From the NCBI RefSeq assembly GCF_037176765.1, contig NC_090022.1, positions 87,431,891 through 87,495,890 on the forward strand: a stretch of DNA of 64,000 bases. The letters are read 5' to 3'. Below the pieces are notes generated by a model, which was given only the letters and a program-made list of their open reading frames with translations, was not told the origin of the DNA and did no database searches. The position numbers were made by a program, and so were the translations under genes. The stretch comes from Anolis sagrei. Taxonomy: Eukaryota > Chordata > Lepidosauria > Squamata > Anolidae. Positions 23,901 to 35,900 of this stretch are shown one piece after another. The number at the start of each line of letters is the position of its first letter. Within the stretch, counting starts at the first letter, position 1.

Positions 23901-26900
23901 TTTTAATGTGTTTCTTTGAAGAGGTGTGGTAACATTCGCAAGGCGGAGAGACAGAAACAGATTTAATAAAGGCATGGGGCCAGGGCTTAGAATATCATGG
24001 GTTGAATTCTGACACAAGTTGTGTAAAAGGGACTCGTGCTAGTTGGCCAACCATCCCTAATATTTCTGAAAATCAGACAGAAACAACCTCAAAGAGCAGA
24101 GACAATGAAAGCGCATTGGGGGGGGGGGGCTTTTTCCAATACTTTGCTTCCATATTCAACTTCTAGGTAACATCTACATACTTGCCCAAGGAGAACGTCT
24201 AGCAAGTGATCTGGCACCACTGGTGCTATCACAATGTCCAAGCTACATAGGTGTGTAACAAACTTGAGGTGAAACTAGCTCCATAACTCTCACCAAAAGA
24301 ACACTGAAAGCTCAGAGCCTTCTAAAGAATGTGATACAATATTCCAAACAGACATCACACTAAATGGCTGTGAAATGATATAAACCATCATAAGAAAAGA
24401 GTAGAAATGAATGAGATGTGCACACAGCTGCAGATAACTGGTGAAGTGAGCCCTGTCAAACAAAATGTGTATAGCTATACTGTTAGAGTAGCTCCTCAAA
24501 TCCTATTCAAGTCATAGTCCTGTTCCTGTTCCGCAGCTAGACCAACTAACAGAAATAACTTCAGACACAAACAAGGAATAAGCATTTAAGCACAATCCAA
24601 AAGCAGAAATGAAACATTACATTAGGATTCAGATGTTTCTAGACTAACAGCAGAATTCCCCCCAGAGCATACTGTATGACAGCTGGTCACTGATCCGATT
24701 TTCATAGTATTCATGACCTCCAGATTATAAATGAACCTCACCCATCTATAAGTGCACCTTAACAACTGCAATAAGCCCTCTTTCCCTCAAAGCTAACAAA
24801 TAATATCTAGTTTTTCAGGATCTAAAATGTGCATTAAAAACAAATCAAAAACTAATTATCCAGAACAAATACACAAAAGTAGAGAAGCTATCTACCAATC
24901 TGGATACTCCATGGACAATTGTCTCAAAACAGGACAACCAATGAACACTATAAGCATATAGGTTGATATAACCCACCATATGAAAGTAGCAGAAGTGAAT
25001 CAGATGTGCACAAAGCTGCAGATAACTGGTGAAGTGAGTCCTGTCAAAGAAAATATGTATAGTCATAAACGCGACTGGTGGGGACAAGACACAGGGCCTT
25101 CTCAGTGGTGACCCTTCGCCTATGGAACTCTCTCCACAGTGACATCAGATTGGCTACCTCCCTCCTGTCCTTTAAGAAGAAAATCAAAACCTGGTTATGG
25201 GACCAAGTGTTTGAACGATAGAGGCAGCAATCAAGAATAAGACTCAAGTGATATGAATGACAATGGACTGACTGTACTAGGATTTTAAACCTGTGTGATT
25301 TTAACGAAATGCCTTATTAATGTAATGTTTTAACAAATTGTTTTAAATGCATTTTTATGAATGTGGATGGCACTGAACGAGTGCCTGTTGTGAAGCCGCC
25401 CTGAGTCCCCCCTCGGGGGTGAGAAGGACGGGTTACAAATGTACAAAATAAATAAATAAAATGTTCAATATTTTTACTACCAGTTTTATTGAAAAAATAC
25501 CTCTTAAAAAGTAATCAGGGAGTACACACTGCAAAAGAACTCAATTCAGTCAAGAACTCTTTCCACAACACTTTGAAAACAACATGATTAGAATGTGAGG
25601 AACTGCTTGTTTTAACAAGGACATAAGGAAGGAAATGCAACTGAAGAAAAACAAGGACACAAGGTGGAAAGGGCAATGAAACCTGTAAAGAGATTTCATC
25701 CTTTTCAACTGCAATTTAAAATGTGTATTAAGTATATAGTTTCGTTCTGGTGATGGCTACCTCAATCTCTTTAAACAGAAGAGCAACATATTTTTTCCTT
25801 ATCTGACAAAGTGTGCACTGGCCAGCAAGGCTGACCCTAATTCCTGTTTCCTGCTTCAAGATCCATGTAATCCCCAGCAGAGAGGGCTCTGCAACTCTTT
25901 TTACTGCATCTGCTAGTTTGGCACATCATCTGTAGCCACGTAACCCATTCTTCTGACAGATGGGAAAGCAAATGAATCTCAGCACAGGAACGACAAATAA
26001 GGAAATGACTCTCATGTCCTTTTCAGGATGGATGCATGGAGGGGGAAAAGACAACATTTCATAGCAATTCTTTACATATCCCCCATTCATTTGACTGTCT
26101 TATAGTAATTATATCCAAATTATTTTCAGGACAAAACTAAAGGCTTTCTGATATTCTAGCTGTTCAAAAGAGCATACAACAGATGTCACATACTCATTAC
26201 CATTGCCATATGAATATAGATCGCTCATCTTTGTGTCTAAAAATGATAAGTAGGTGAAGAAAAAGCAAGTCACATTGCTCACCTGAAGACTTATGATGTC
26301 AGCGTTCCAGGTCATGATTTCCTGCATAATAGCCTTTTTCCTGTATTCCCAGTTCAAGGCCCATGATGGGCAATAGCCATATAGCTGCCGAGTAGCATAT
26401 TTATCACAGAGGACATTGTAACACATTACAGAAAACAGAGCTGCAAAACAGGAATTTTACTTATGGAGATTATCCAATATATGCACTTTTCTTTTCAATA
26501 CATTTATCAGCAGTACGTGTTGTCTGCTCTAGCTCCAATATATGGTTGAAGAGCTGACTAAATAGATACACACACACACCCACTACTTCTCTGTGGAAAA
26601 CTGACAACATACATATACAGTTGCAGGTAAGCAACCTTCTTTTCTTTTTCTTTTGGACTCTGTGAATTACACTAGAGTGAGTAGCAAGCAAAAGTTATTG
26701 GCGGCAGGAGTCATGACACACAGCAGACCATTGCCTTTGGCACAAATAAAAAATATTTATTCACATTGAATGATGTACCATAACAAAAGACTTCTGTAAA
26801 GAGTCCAATAAAATGTAATATGTATTATACAACACATATATAACCATCAAGGTTTGATGTCAATGTACCATCAATAAAATATAATGAATATACTTGCAGA

Positions 26901-29900
26901 GTTGTACAAATTAAAGCTATGAAAAGTGTCAGCCAACTCTTCCATCATTTGTGCATGTTAAAACACAAGAGTACACAATAAGCATCACACAATTCATGAC
27001 CACACATTCTGATAAGATAAACTCATACAGTCAGGTTAAACATTTGATACTTTCAGTAAATCTGTCCAGTTAATGTTGCATAGCAAATAAAACACATAAA
27101 GTTACCCTCGAAACTGTCCCACAAGGAGCAAGGGGAGTCATGAAACACATGACAATAGTACAGAGCAACCAAAGGAAGTATCTTTCAGGGATCAAGCATC
27201 CAACTGGTAGAGTGAGACAAAAGTAGATGAAGTACTCCACATACCTGCTTTACAAATGGCTTCTAGTGGGATCCCCTTTAGAAATCACTCTGAATGTGAT
27301 TTTCCTGCTTCTTGGCAGGGGGTTGACTGGATTGCCCGTGACCTATCTCTCAACTCTATCATTTTATGAAAGGCAGCAGAAACAGAGGCTGCTCTGGGCC
27401 TGTGTACTTTAATACAGTCTGGTGACCGCTTTCCAACAAGCTCATAACAGTTTAATGGTGGACACTATCTATTTTGATAGTCTCTGTGGAGACAATGGTA
27501 GTCCCAATCTGTCCTTAGCATAGACAAGGAAAAGGTTGGGGGAATTGCCACTCATTGCATGCAGATAGAGTTCTGCTTAAGAAATCTGACTGCAGGCTGT
27601 CCTCCCCTGGGAGGTGATAGTAATCAGGAAGATGCTACTTCAAGCGCTCCACTCCCACAGCTCCAAAGTTAGTCGAAGCAAGGAATGGGATTGAGTCCCA
27701 CCTTGCTTGCTCACAAAGAACAGTGGTTCCCAACCTGTGGGTCTCCAGATGTTTTGGCCTTCAACTTACAGAAATACTAACAGCTGGTAAACTGGCTGGG
27801 ATTTATGGGAGTTGTAGGTCAAAACACCTGGAGACCCACAAGTTGACTGCACTAGTCTGAGAGAGAAAAAGGTAGGGATTGCTTTGGCATTACCTGTTGG
27901 TCTTGTTCTATCTGGTTCTTGCAACATAATCCAAGATCTTGGAGGTGGCTGTTCAGTTGAAACTATTGGAGAAGTCAAAATTAATATGAGATAGTATTTA
28001 TTTTAAAGAGGTAAAAATACATGCGCTACAAAGCCATTACTTACTTCTTTTTGCAGTACCTGCCAGGTTATCAAGCAAGTAACTCAGTAGCCTTCTTGTT
28101 CCATCTGGTTCCTGATAGAGATTCAAAATATCCTGTGTAAGTGGGTTTCCTGTAAAAAGGTTGGGGAAGGGAGGATGAGGCCTTGTAGCTTTAGATGTTT
28201 TTGTTGTTTATTTTTAGTGTAGTATCTGGAAAGTTTCATTCAGACCATTGGAAATAAAATTACTACTAAGTGCTCTCTCTTCACAAAATTATCACCAGGT
28301 GTTAATCAACAAAATTATCACCAGGTGTTAATCAAATTGAATAAAAATTCTAAATTTCTACAATTACAGAGAAAGAAGAATATTCTTAAAGGATTATAGT
28401 CCAGAGAGGTTCAAATACAATTTCAAAATGCTTACATCTCAGTGTTTCTTAGTCAGCATAGTATCAGCTGTGATCAGTACATTATCAGCTTGAAGATTAA
28501 ATAAAATGAAAAATACAGACAAAGTGCAATAAAACTAAAATAAAATGCATACCTTTCAAACCCAAAGTCTGTAACTGAAACAGTTTTCCCAGCTCAAATG
28601 GTAGAACTCGTAACAGGTTGTTATTTAAATGAAGTTCCCTATTAGCAATTCAGATGAAAACAAAAGTAGTAATATATAATTAATTATTTTAAATTAGTTG
28701 TCTAACTAACAAAGAGAAACCATACAAAACACACTTCAAAATGGAAAAAACCCAAAAAAGATGAGTGATTTTGCAGATATTAAACATGAATGAAAACAAC
28801 CAACTTGCAAGTCCTCTGAGCACAATATTGTTAAACTAAAGAAACTGAAGAAAAAATAATGGAACAATGATCCCAATTGTCAGAACTACCAGTCAAAACA
28901 GCTACCTCATACCCAGAGTGTCAGAGGAAGGTTTGGATTTCTCTTCCTCAGAGATGCACACGAGTCTCAACATCACTGTGGGAATTACCAACAGAAATCT
29001 GAGCCCTCCACTGAAGGCAGGTTGTGCACTTTTCGTGAGGATCCCCCAATTAACCCCATGCAATTTACTTTCTTGGTTTTGTTGTTTCTGGATGGAAAGT
29101 CCCAGAGCTCAGTTTCAGTTTGGAAAAGAAGTAATGGAGCTTTTGGTATCTCTTTATGCATACTTTTTTGGCTGTAGAAGGAGATTTCAGGGGCCAAGAT
29201 CAGCTTAAAAGAGAGAAAGATTTCTACTTTTTGTTTTTTCTTTTAAAGAAGCTGGCCGTTTCCGCTCCAAAAGTTGGAGGTCAGAGGGACTAGGAAGGAG
29301 TAAGTTGCAGAATGCAAGTGTGAATGGGAAGTCTGAGGACTATGCATGGCGCAACGCAAGCAGCAGAAAGAAAAAGGAACACTGGTCTTACTTATGATAT
29401 GTTCATTTCCAATAGATAAAGGGCTAACAACTTGTATGTTGGGTTGATCCTTCCACTGTAAGCAGGAAATTTTTTTAAAAGGCCTTCCAGACACCCAACC
29501 CCCACAGCAGTCAGTTGTTTAAACAGCCAATGAGACAAAGAGATTCTCATTCTTGAAAATATTAAAGTCTTAGCTGATCTATGACAACTTGACCATCAAG
29601 GAAGATAACGTGTAAAACAATAATTGTAACATGTTTATTATTCCTCCTCATGACCACCTGCCACCTGTTGTAGAACCCTCCTTCCAAATGCATTCTCTGC
29701 AGATTCAAAATCATCCAACTTATAGTGTTTGTCTATGGTGAAAGGTGACTTCCAAGTGGTTTTCCTGAAGATCTCCACCTACAGTGCACAGTGTGCTTCT
29801 GGTAGATTTCACCACTGTGCCCTGTGGAAGTGCCATAGCACGTTGTGATGCAATTCTTGATTCATCTGCCTAAGGCTAATGTTGATACCTTCTTTCTAAT

Positions 29901-32900
29901 TGTCTGGGTTGGAATGAGATGACTAGGGCTCCCGAAGGCCTGAAACCTCTTGTCCACTTCAAGTAGATTTTGATGACTTTGTGCATGTCTAGAGTGTACC
30001 AGAGCTTTTCCAGCTCATCGACTGGTTATGGGCAAAACGAGGGGAATATCATCTCCTCTGCCTCTGGCACAAAGGTAGGGTCAAGTCTAAAGATTACGGA
30101 ATCCAGTGCTATGATGCACAGTTCTTCACATGCAAATAGGTACCCAATCCTGACACTCTATGCGCTAAATGAGCACTTTCTTGGAGAAGTGATTCATGGA
30201 AGTCTCCCTTTGTAGTTAAAATAGGGACACTGTTAAGGCTTTCAGCACTGTGTATAAATCCTCATTGGGAAACGATGAACTATAGAAGGTGCCAGGTCAG
30301 ATAGTCCTTTCAAGGTTCTTATCAGGACTGCCTTCCCCAGTATCAGTTCCACAAATGACGAGAGGTAGTCTGACAGCTCTGAGCTCTCACCAATTGATGT
30401 TGTGCTTCTGTTCCCCTTGGCTTCAACTGCCCTGTGCTAGGTACTCTGTAGTGGGCTCCCCACCTTCTAAGACTCGCATTCATAGTTATCTGGTCTGGTG
30501 AATAGGTTGCTCTAATGATTTCCACCATTACAGAGTTCCTTCATCCTGGCTCTGAATGAGGTCTCTCACACACCCTCCCTGACTTTCTCCTCCAAGGAAT
30601 GGGTGGCAGCTTCTTTTTCCCATCCTGATGATCTATCGTGTCTCCTGTGCTTTTTAGGTGTATCTGCGTAAGGGGATGTTAGAAAGTGCACCCTCTTCCT
30701 CCCCTGACAACTGGCTCAAGATAGTATCTGGCCATGGCAGAAGAGGAATCATAGAATCATAGAATCAAAGAGTTGGAAGAGACCTCATGGGCCATCCAGT
30801 CCAACCCCCTGCCAAGAAGCAGGAATATTGCATTCAAATCACCCCTGACAGATGGCCATCCAGCCTCTGCTTAAAAGCTTCCAAAGAAGGAGCCTCCACC
30901 ACACTCCGGGGCAGAGAGTTCCACTGCTGAACGGCTCTCACAGTCAGGAAGTTCTTCCTAATGTTCAGATGGAATCTCCTCTCTTGTAGTTTGAAGCCAT
31001 TCTTCCGCGTCCTAGTCTCCAAGGAAGCAGAAAACAAGCTTGCTCCCTCCTCCCTGTGGCTTCCTCTCACATATTTATACATGGCTATCATATCTCCTCT
31101 CAGCCTTCTCTTCTTCAGGCTAAACATGCCCAGTTCCCTAAGCCGCTCCTCATAGGGCTTGTTCTCCAGACCCTTGATCATTTTAGTCGCCCTCCTCTGG
31201 ACACATTCCAGCTTGTCAATATCTCTCTTGAATTGTGGCGCCCAGAATTGGACACAATATTCCAGATGTGGTCTAACCAAAGCAGAACAGAGGGGTAGCA
31301 TTACTTCCTTAGATCTAGACACTATGCTCCTATGGATGCAGGCCAAAATCCCATTGGCTTTTTTTGCCGCCACATCACATTGTTGGCTCGTGTTTAACTT
31401 GTTGTCCACGAGGACTCCAAGATCTTTTTCACACGTACTGCTCTCAAGCCAGGCGTCCCCCATTCTGTATCTTTGCATTTCATTTTTTCTGCCAAAGTGG
31501 AGTATCTTGCATTTGTCACTATTGAACTTCATTTTGTTAGTTTTGGCCCATCTCTCTAATCTGTCAAGATCGTTTTGAATTCTGCTCCTGTCCTCTGGAC
31601 TATTGGCTATCCCTCCCTGAATCCTTCCACATAATTATAACACACTTCCTTGAGTAAGAGCAGGCGTATGCTTAGTGTTTGACTGCCTGCACTCCCTTGA
31701 TGGCCCTGGAATCTCCTGCAATGGAGGACATTTAAGCTCAAAGCATATAGTATGGGGAGGGAGAAGGACTAGGAGTCTTCATGTCCTTTCACCTCCAGTA
31801 ATCCCCTGAGTCTCTTGCCAAGTCCAGAGTGCTCCGCCCTTTACACAAGGGACCAGCTTTTTTTTGGGGGGGGGGGGGGGTCCCTTGGTGTTTCTAGGAT
31901 CCTGCCATTACTCTACTCATGCCAATTCTTTCAAAAGTACCTCCACAACCCTGGGTCATTCTTGGCCTGGATGGTCCTATTGAGGGATGCCAGCAACATG
32001 GAGGGGATTCCTATTTTCTGACTGCTCCCAGTGACACCCCCAATCATGTTCTTTTCTGTTGTCTTGTGTCCAATAATAATGTGTGGGGGTGTGGCATTTG
32101 TGGTGTGGGAGTCACTCAGAGCAGCAGTTCCCTCCTCCTTTCTTAGCATCTTCCTCCTATCTCTCGCTTTCTTTCATGCTCCCAAACAACCCCCAAACTT
32201 AGGTAGAAGGGGAGAGCTCACAGAAGTCATCAAAGAATGTCAGGAAGGGAGAACATCTTTTTGGATATTGAAGATGCTGGGAGAAACACACAGGGAAGAA
32301 GGAATATGGGGATTAGATATAGTAGGAAAGAAAAGAAGAATAGAAAAAGAGAAGACTGCTTGGTTGAAGGTCTTGGAATTCAAAGAGGCATGTCCTTCAG
32401 GTGCTGTAGACAGGAAAAAGACTGACAGTTGGTCCCTCCTGCATAGTATCCAGAAGGTCTTTTTTTTTCTATTTCCTGCCTACAGGAGCAAGTGGAAGGA
32501 CCAACCCAACATATGGAATGTCAAGCCCTGCTGGGAAAGGAGACAAATGGGGGAAGGAGACAGAGGGTGGTTATCAGGATGTAGAATAAACTAGATAAAA
32601 ACCATTCCCTTTCTCTGAGTGGTAAATTGTGATAGTTTATTGGATCTCCATCCTGGAAGAACCTAAAGGAAGTACTGACCACCCACTACTCTCTCTGACA
32701 TCATAAGAAAGTGCCAAAGAGCCATTTTCCTGACCAGACATTCCAAAAGACAAGAAGCCGTGCTGCAGCAGAGAGAGAATAGAGAAGTAGTGCTTCCTTT
32801 ATGATCTAAATTTATCTGTGGGTCATATCAAAATCTTTAATTTTAGCTGCCAAAATTGCTGCTGAGTTATACATGAGGTCAAATTATACAAAAGAAAGTT

Positions 32901-35900
32901 CAACTTCACATTTAGTCACCGGATAGCTACTGGAGGTTTTTTTTTTTTACAACTTTTTTGTTACTTCAGTAACTGAAGAAGATATGAAATATTTATTTAT
33001 TTTTGAAAGACCTTAACTGTTACTTTAATGCCCAGTTGGTAACAGGATGACTGGAGGTATTGAGAGGCTACATATTGAAGGTAACAAGGTCAGATCACAC
33101 TAGCTCCTACAAGTGATAAGACTTTGTATATATCAGTCTGCACTCCAAAGGCACTCTGATTTGAAATGCAGAATATGGCAAACAGGATTTATCTAAGCAC
33201 AGATGACAAATCGAGACAGCAGAAGGTACTCCCAAATAAGTACAAACTTAAAGGGCTAGCTTCTAGTTAAATCACAACACAAAATGTAAACACTGGAAGG
33301 AGACTCACACTTACCTGAGTGACACCATGTTTCCGAGTTCTGCTGGTAAACTACGAATTTTATTAGATGAGAGGTCCAAATATACCAGATTGTGAAGCTT
33401 GGCAATGTCTGAAGGAATGCGGGATAAGGAGTTGTCACTGAGATGCAAAGCTGTCAAATGCGTCAGTGACCACAAAGATGAACTTAGACTTCTTACTTTC
33501 CCTAGAACACAATAGGAAGACAGTTATTATAGCAAATTGTGCATTTAAATAGTTACTTACAAAAAGGCAAACCAATTCCTACTATAATCTCCTCCCTTCA
33601 GATAACATTCACCTTGTAGTTCAAAACATGAACTAGTTTATTTTTATTTAGATATTTTAAAACCATGTCAACTTTACATCCCCAAAGTTTTAATTGTTCT
33701 TTATTTTGTTAGTTTTGAGAAATTCTGGAAATTTAGGGAGTATGTGCTCTAAAAGCAACTAAATGCTTCTTTTGAAGTGAGCAGAAGTTATACAGGTAAG
33801 AAAAGGAAAAAACACACAGTTGGCAGTAGCTGCTAAAACATCTGCCAAATAAAAGAGGACAAACATCTTCTAACATAAGAAAAAGATTTTAAATGCCTGG
33901 CTGACGAGCATCTTTTTTCCAGACATCTAAGTTTGCTGACTTAGGCCCCATCCACACTGCCATAACAATCTAGACTATCTGCCTAGAACTGGATTATATT
34001 AGTCTACACTGTCATATAATCCAGTTCAAAGCAAATAATCTGGACTTTATATGGCAGTGTAGATGGGGCCTTAGTCCATACAGCAAATACGTATTTAAAA
34101 TGGGTTGGTACTGCACTGGAAATATCACTAGTACCTTTGAACTGATTTTAGCCATATTCAGTTTTAATCAGTTCTGTGAACTTCCTTAGTTTTCATGTTG
34201 GTAGGAGGACATGAAAAAAAAAAACCAAGAAGTAAATTAACATTACTGTTCGGAAGCACAGGCAGCCTGCCTCAGAAAAGGGCCTGTCTCTTAGGAATTT
34301 TATAGATTTGAATTCCAGTCAACACAGAATATTCCACCAATAACATATATTTCTAAAGTATAATATCTAGGTATTCATTAAGTATATTTTTCACATCAGC
34401 CCCTATAAGACTATAGTATAAACCAGAGGTTCTCAAAATAAGGCCCGCGGTCTGGATGCGGCCCTCCAAGGTCATTTACTTGGCCCCTGGTCTAAACTTT
34501 AGTTCACCCTATGTCTGAAACAACTTCAAGTCACACAACAACAACAACAACAACAATCTGAATTAACTTGAATATCTGATCAGCCAAAAGCAGACCCACC
34601 ATTCCCATTGAAATACTGGTAAGTTTATGTTGGTTAAAATTGCTCATTTTAAATACTGTATTGTTATTTCATGGTTTTTTGCAGTACAAATAGTATATCT
34701 GCAGTGTGCATAGGAACTTGTTCGTGTTTTTCTCAAAATATAGTCCAGCCCCCCAACAGTCTGAGGGACAGAGAACCGGCCCTCTGCTCTAAAAGTGTAA
34801 ATTTTCAAATTCCTTTCCAAGCTAGATGAAAGCAGCTGGTTCAAAATGACTAATCCTTAGGGATGATAGTACAGATTGTTTGCAGGTCACTGAATGTGGA
34901 AATGATAATTAAGAAAGAAAGAATATCCATTTAAAGAAATCAAATTATAAGAAAAGCTACATAACATTCGGAAAAATAATCCATGTGTAGGTTTTGTTTG
35001 CTAATGTCAGAATAAGGAAAAGTGAACCTGGAGCAGCCTGAATGTACGTGAAAGCTTTCAGAAGCATGGTAGAATAGTGTGAATCACTGCGATTAGGTAG
35101 GCCTTATCTAAGAAAGGACAGGTTAGGCTGTATAGACGCTGGTTATAATGTCAAAAGATAGAATAACTCAAATAAACAAGAAACCTATGAAGAAACTCCT
35201 CCATATAATTACTAAGGATGCAAATACATGCCTCAAAGACCTTTAGTCTGATCAGGTGCATATTTATTCTGAAGTGAGCTTCTCTTACATGTCATATCTA
35301 ACATTTCAACTCTGACACACGGAACAATCTAGTCCCTTCACCTAACTAAATATGATGAAGATACCATGGAGGGAACTGAAGAAAAAAATGTACTCATTAG
35401 GAACTAAAATTACTCTCATATTTATTGGTAAATACTTGGTCCAAAATTGCAACAAAAATGTTATTAGCAAAGACACTGCTATAGCCAAATCTATAAATTG
35501 TACCTAAGATATTGATCCTGAACAATTTAGTCAAGAAACCAATTAGTGGAGAGTAACCCACAGCTTAGCGTGATTTTTGCTTACCTACCTCATTTCTCTG
35601 CTTTTCAAAAACAGCTTTTAACTTCTATGAGATGAAAAACAATGAACTGGATTGTGTGTGTGGGGGGGGGGGGGATGTGTTTTTTCAGAGGTTTATTTCA
35701 TGATCCAACTAATAAAGACCAATATAAAGTTGTTGTACATCAGAAACAGGAAGCTAGCCAGGTACATAACTGTATTTAGGGAACTTAAACTGAACAAGAA
35801 GACTAAAGTGTTTGTTTTTTTAAAAAAAATCTTTGTTAGCCTTCACTGTGGGAAACATTGGACTGATTCACATAAAAAGCTTTTAGTGGAGAGGGCAGCT

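Noticed and set aside
26700-27300. Possible LTR-like segment in intron 6
   Set aside because: No TG...CA borders with a target duplication were found, so no element was called.
32031-32594. 187-codon plus-strand frame
   Set aside because: It lies in the end region of the DIRS-like fossil, antisense to the element, with no domain that I recognise.
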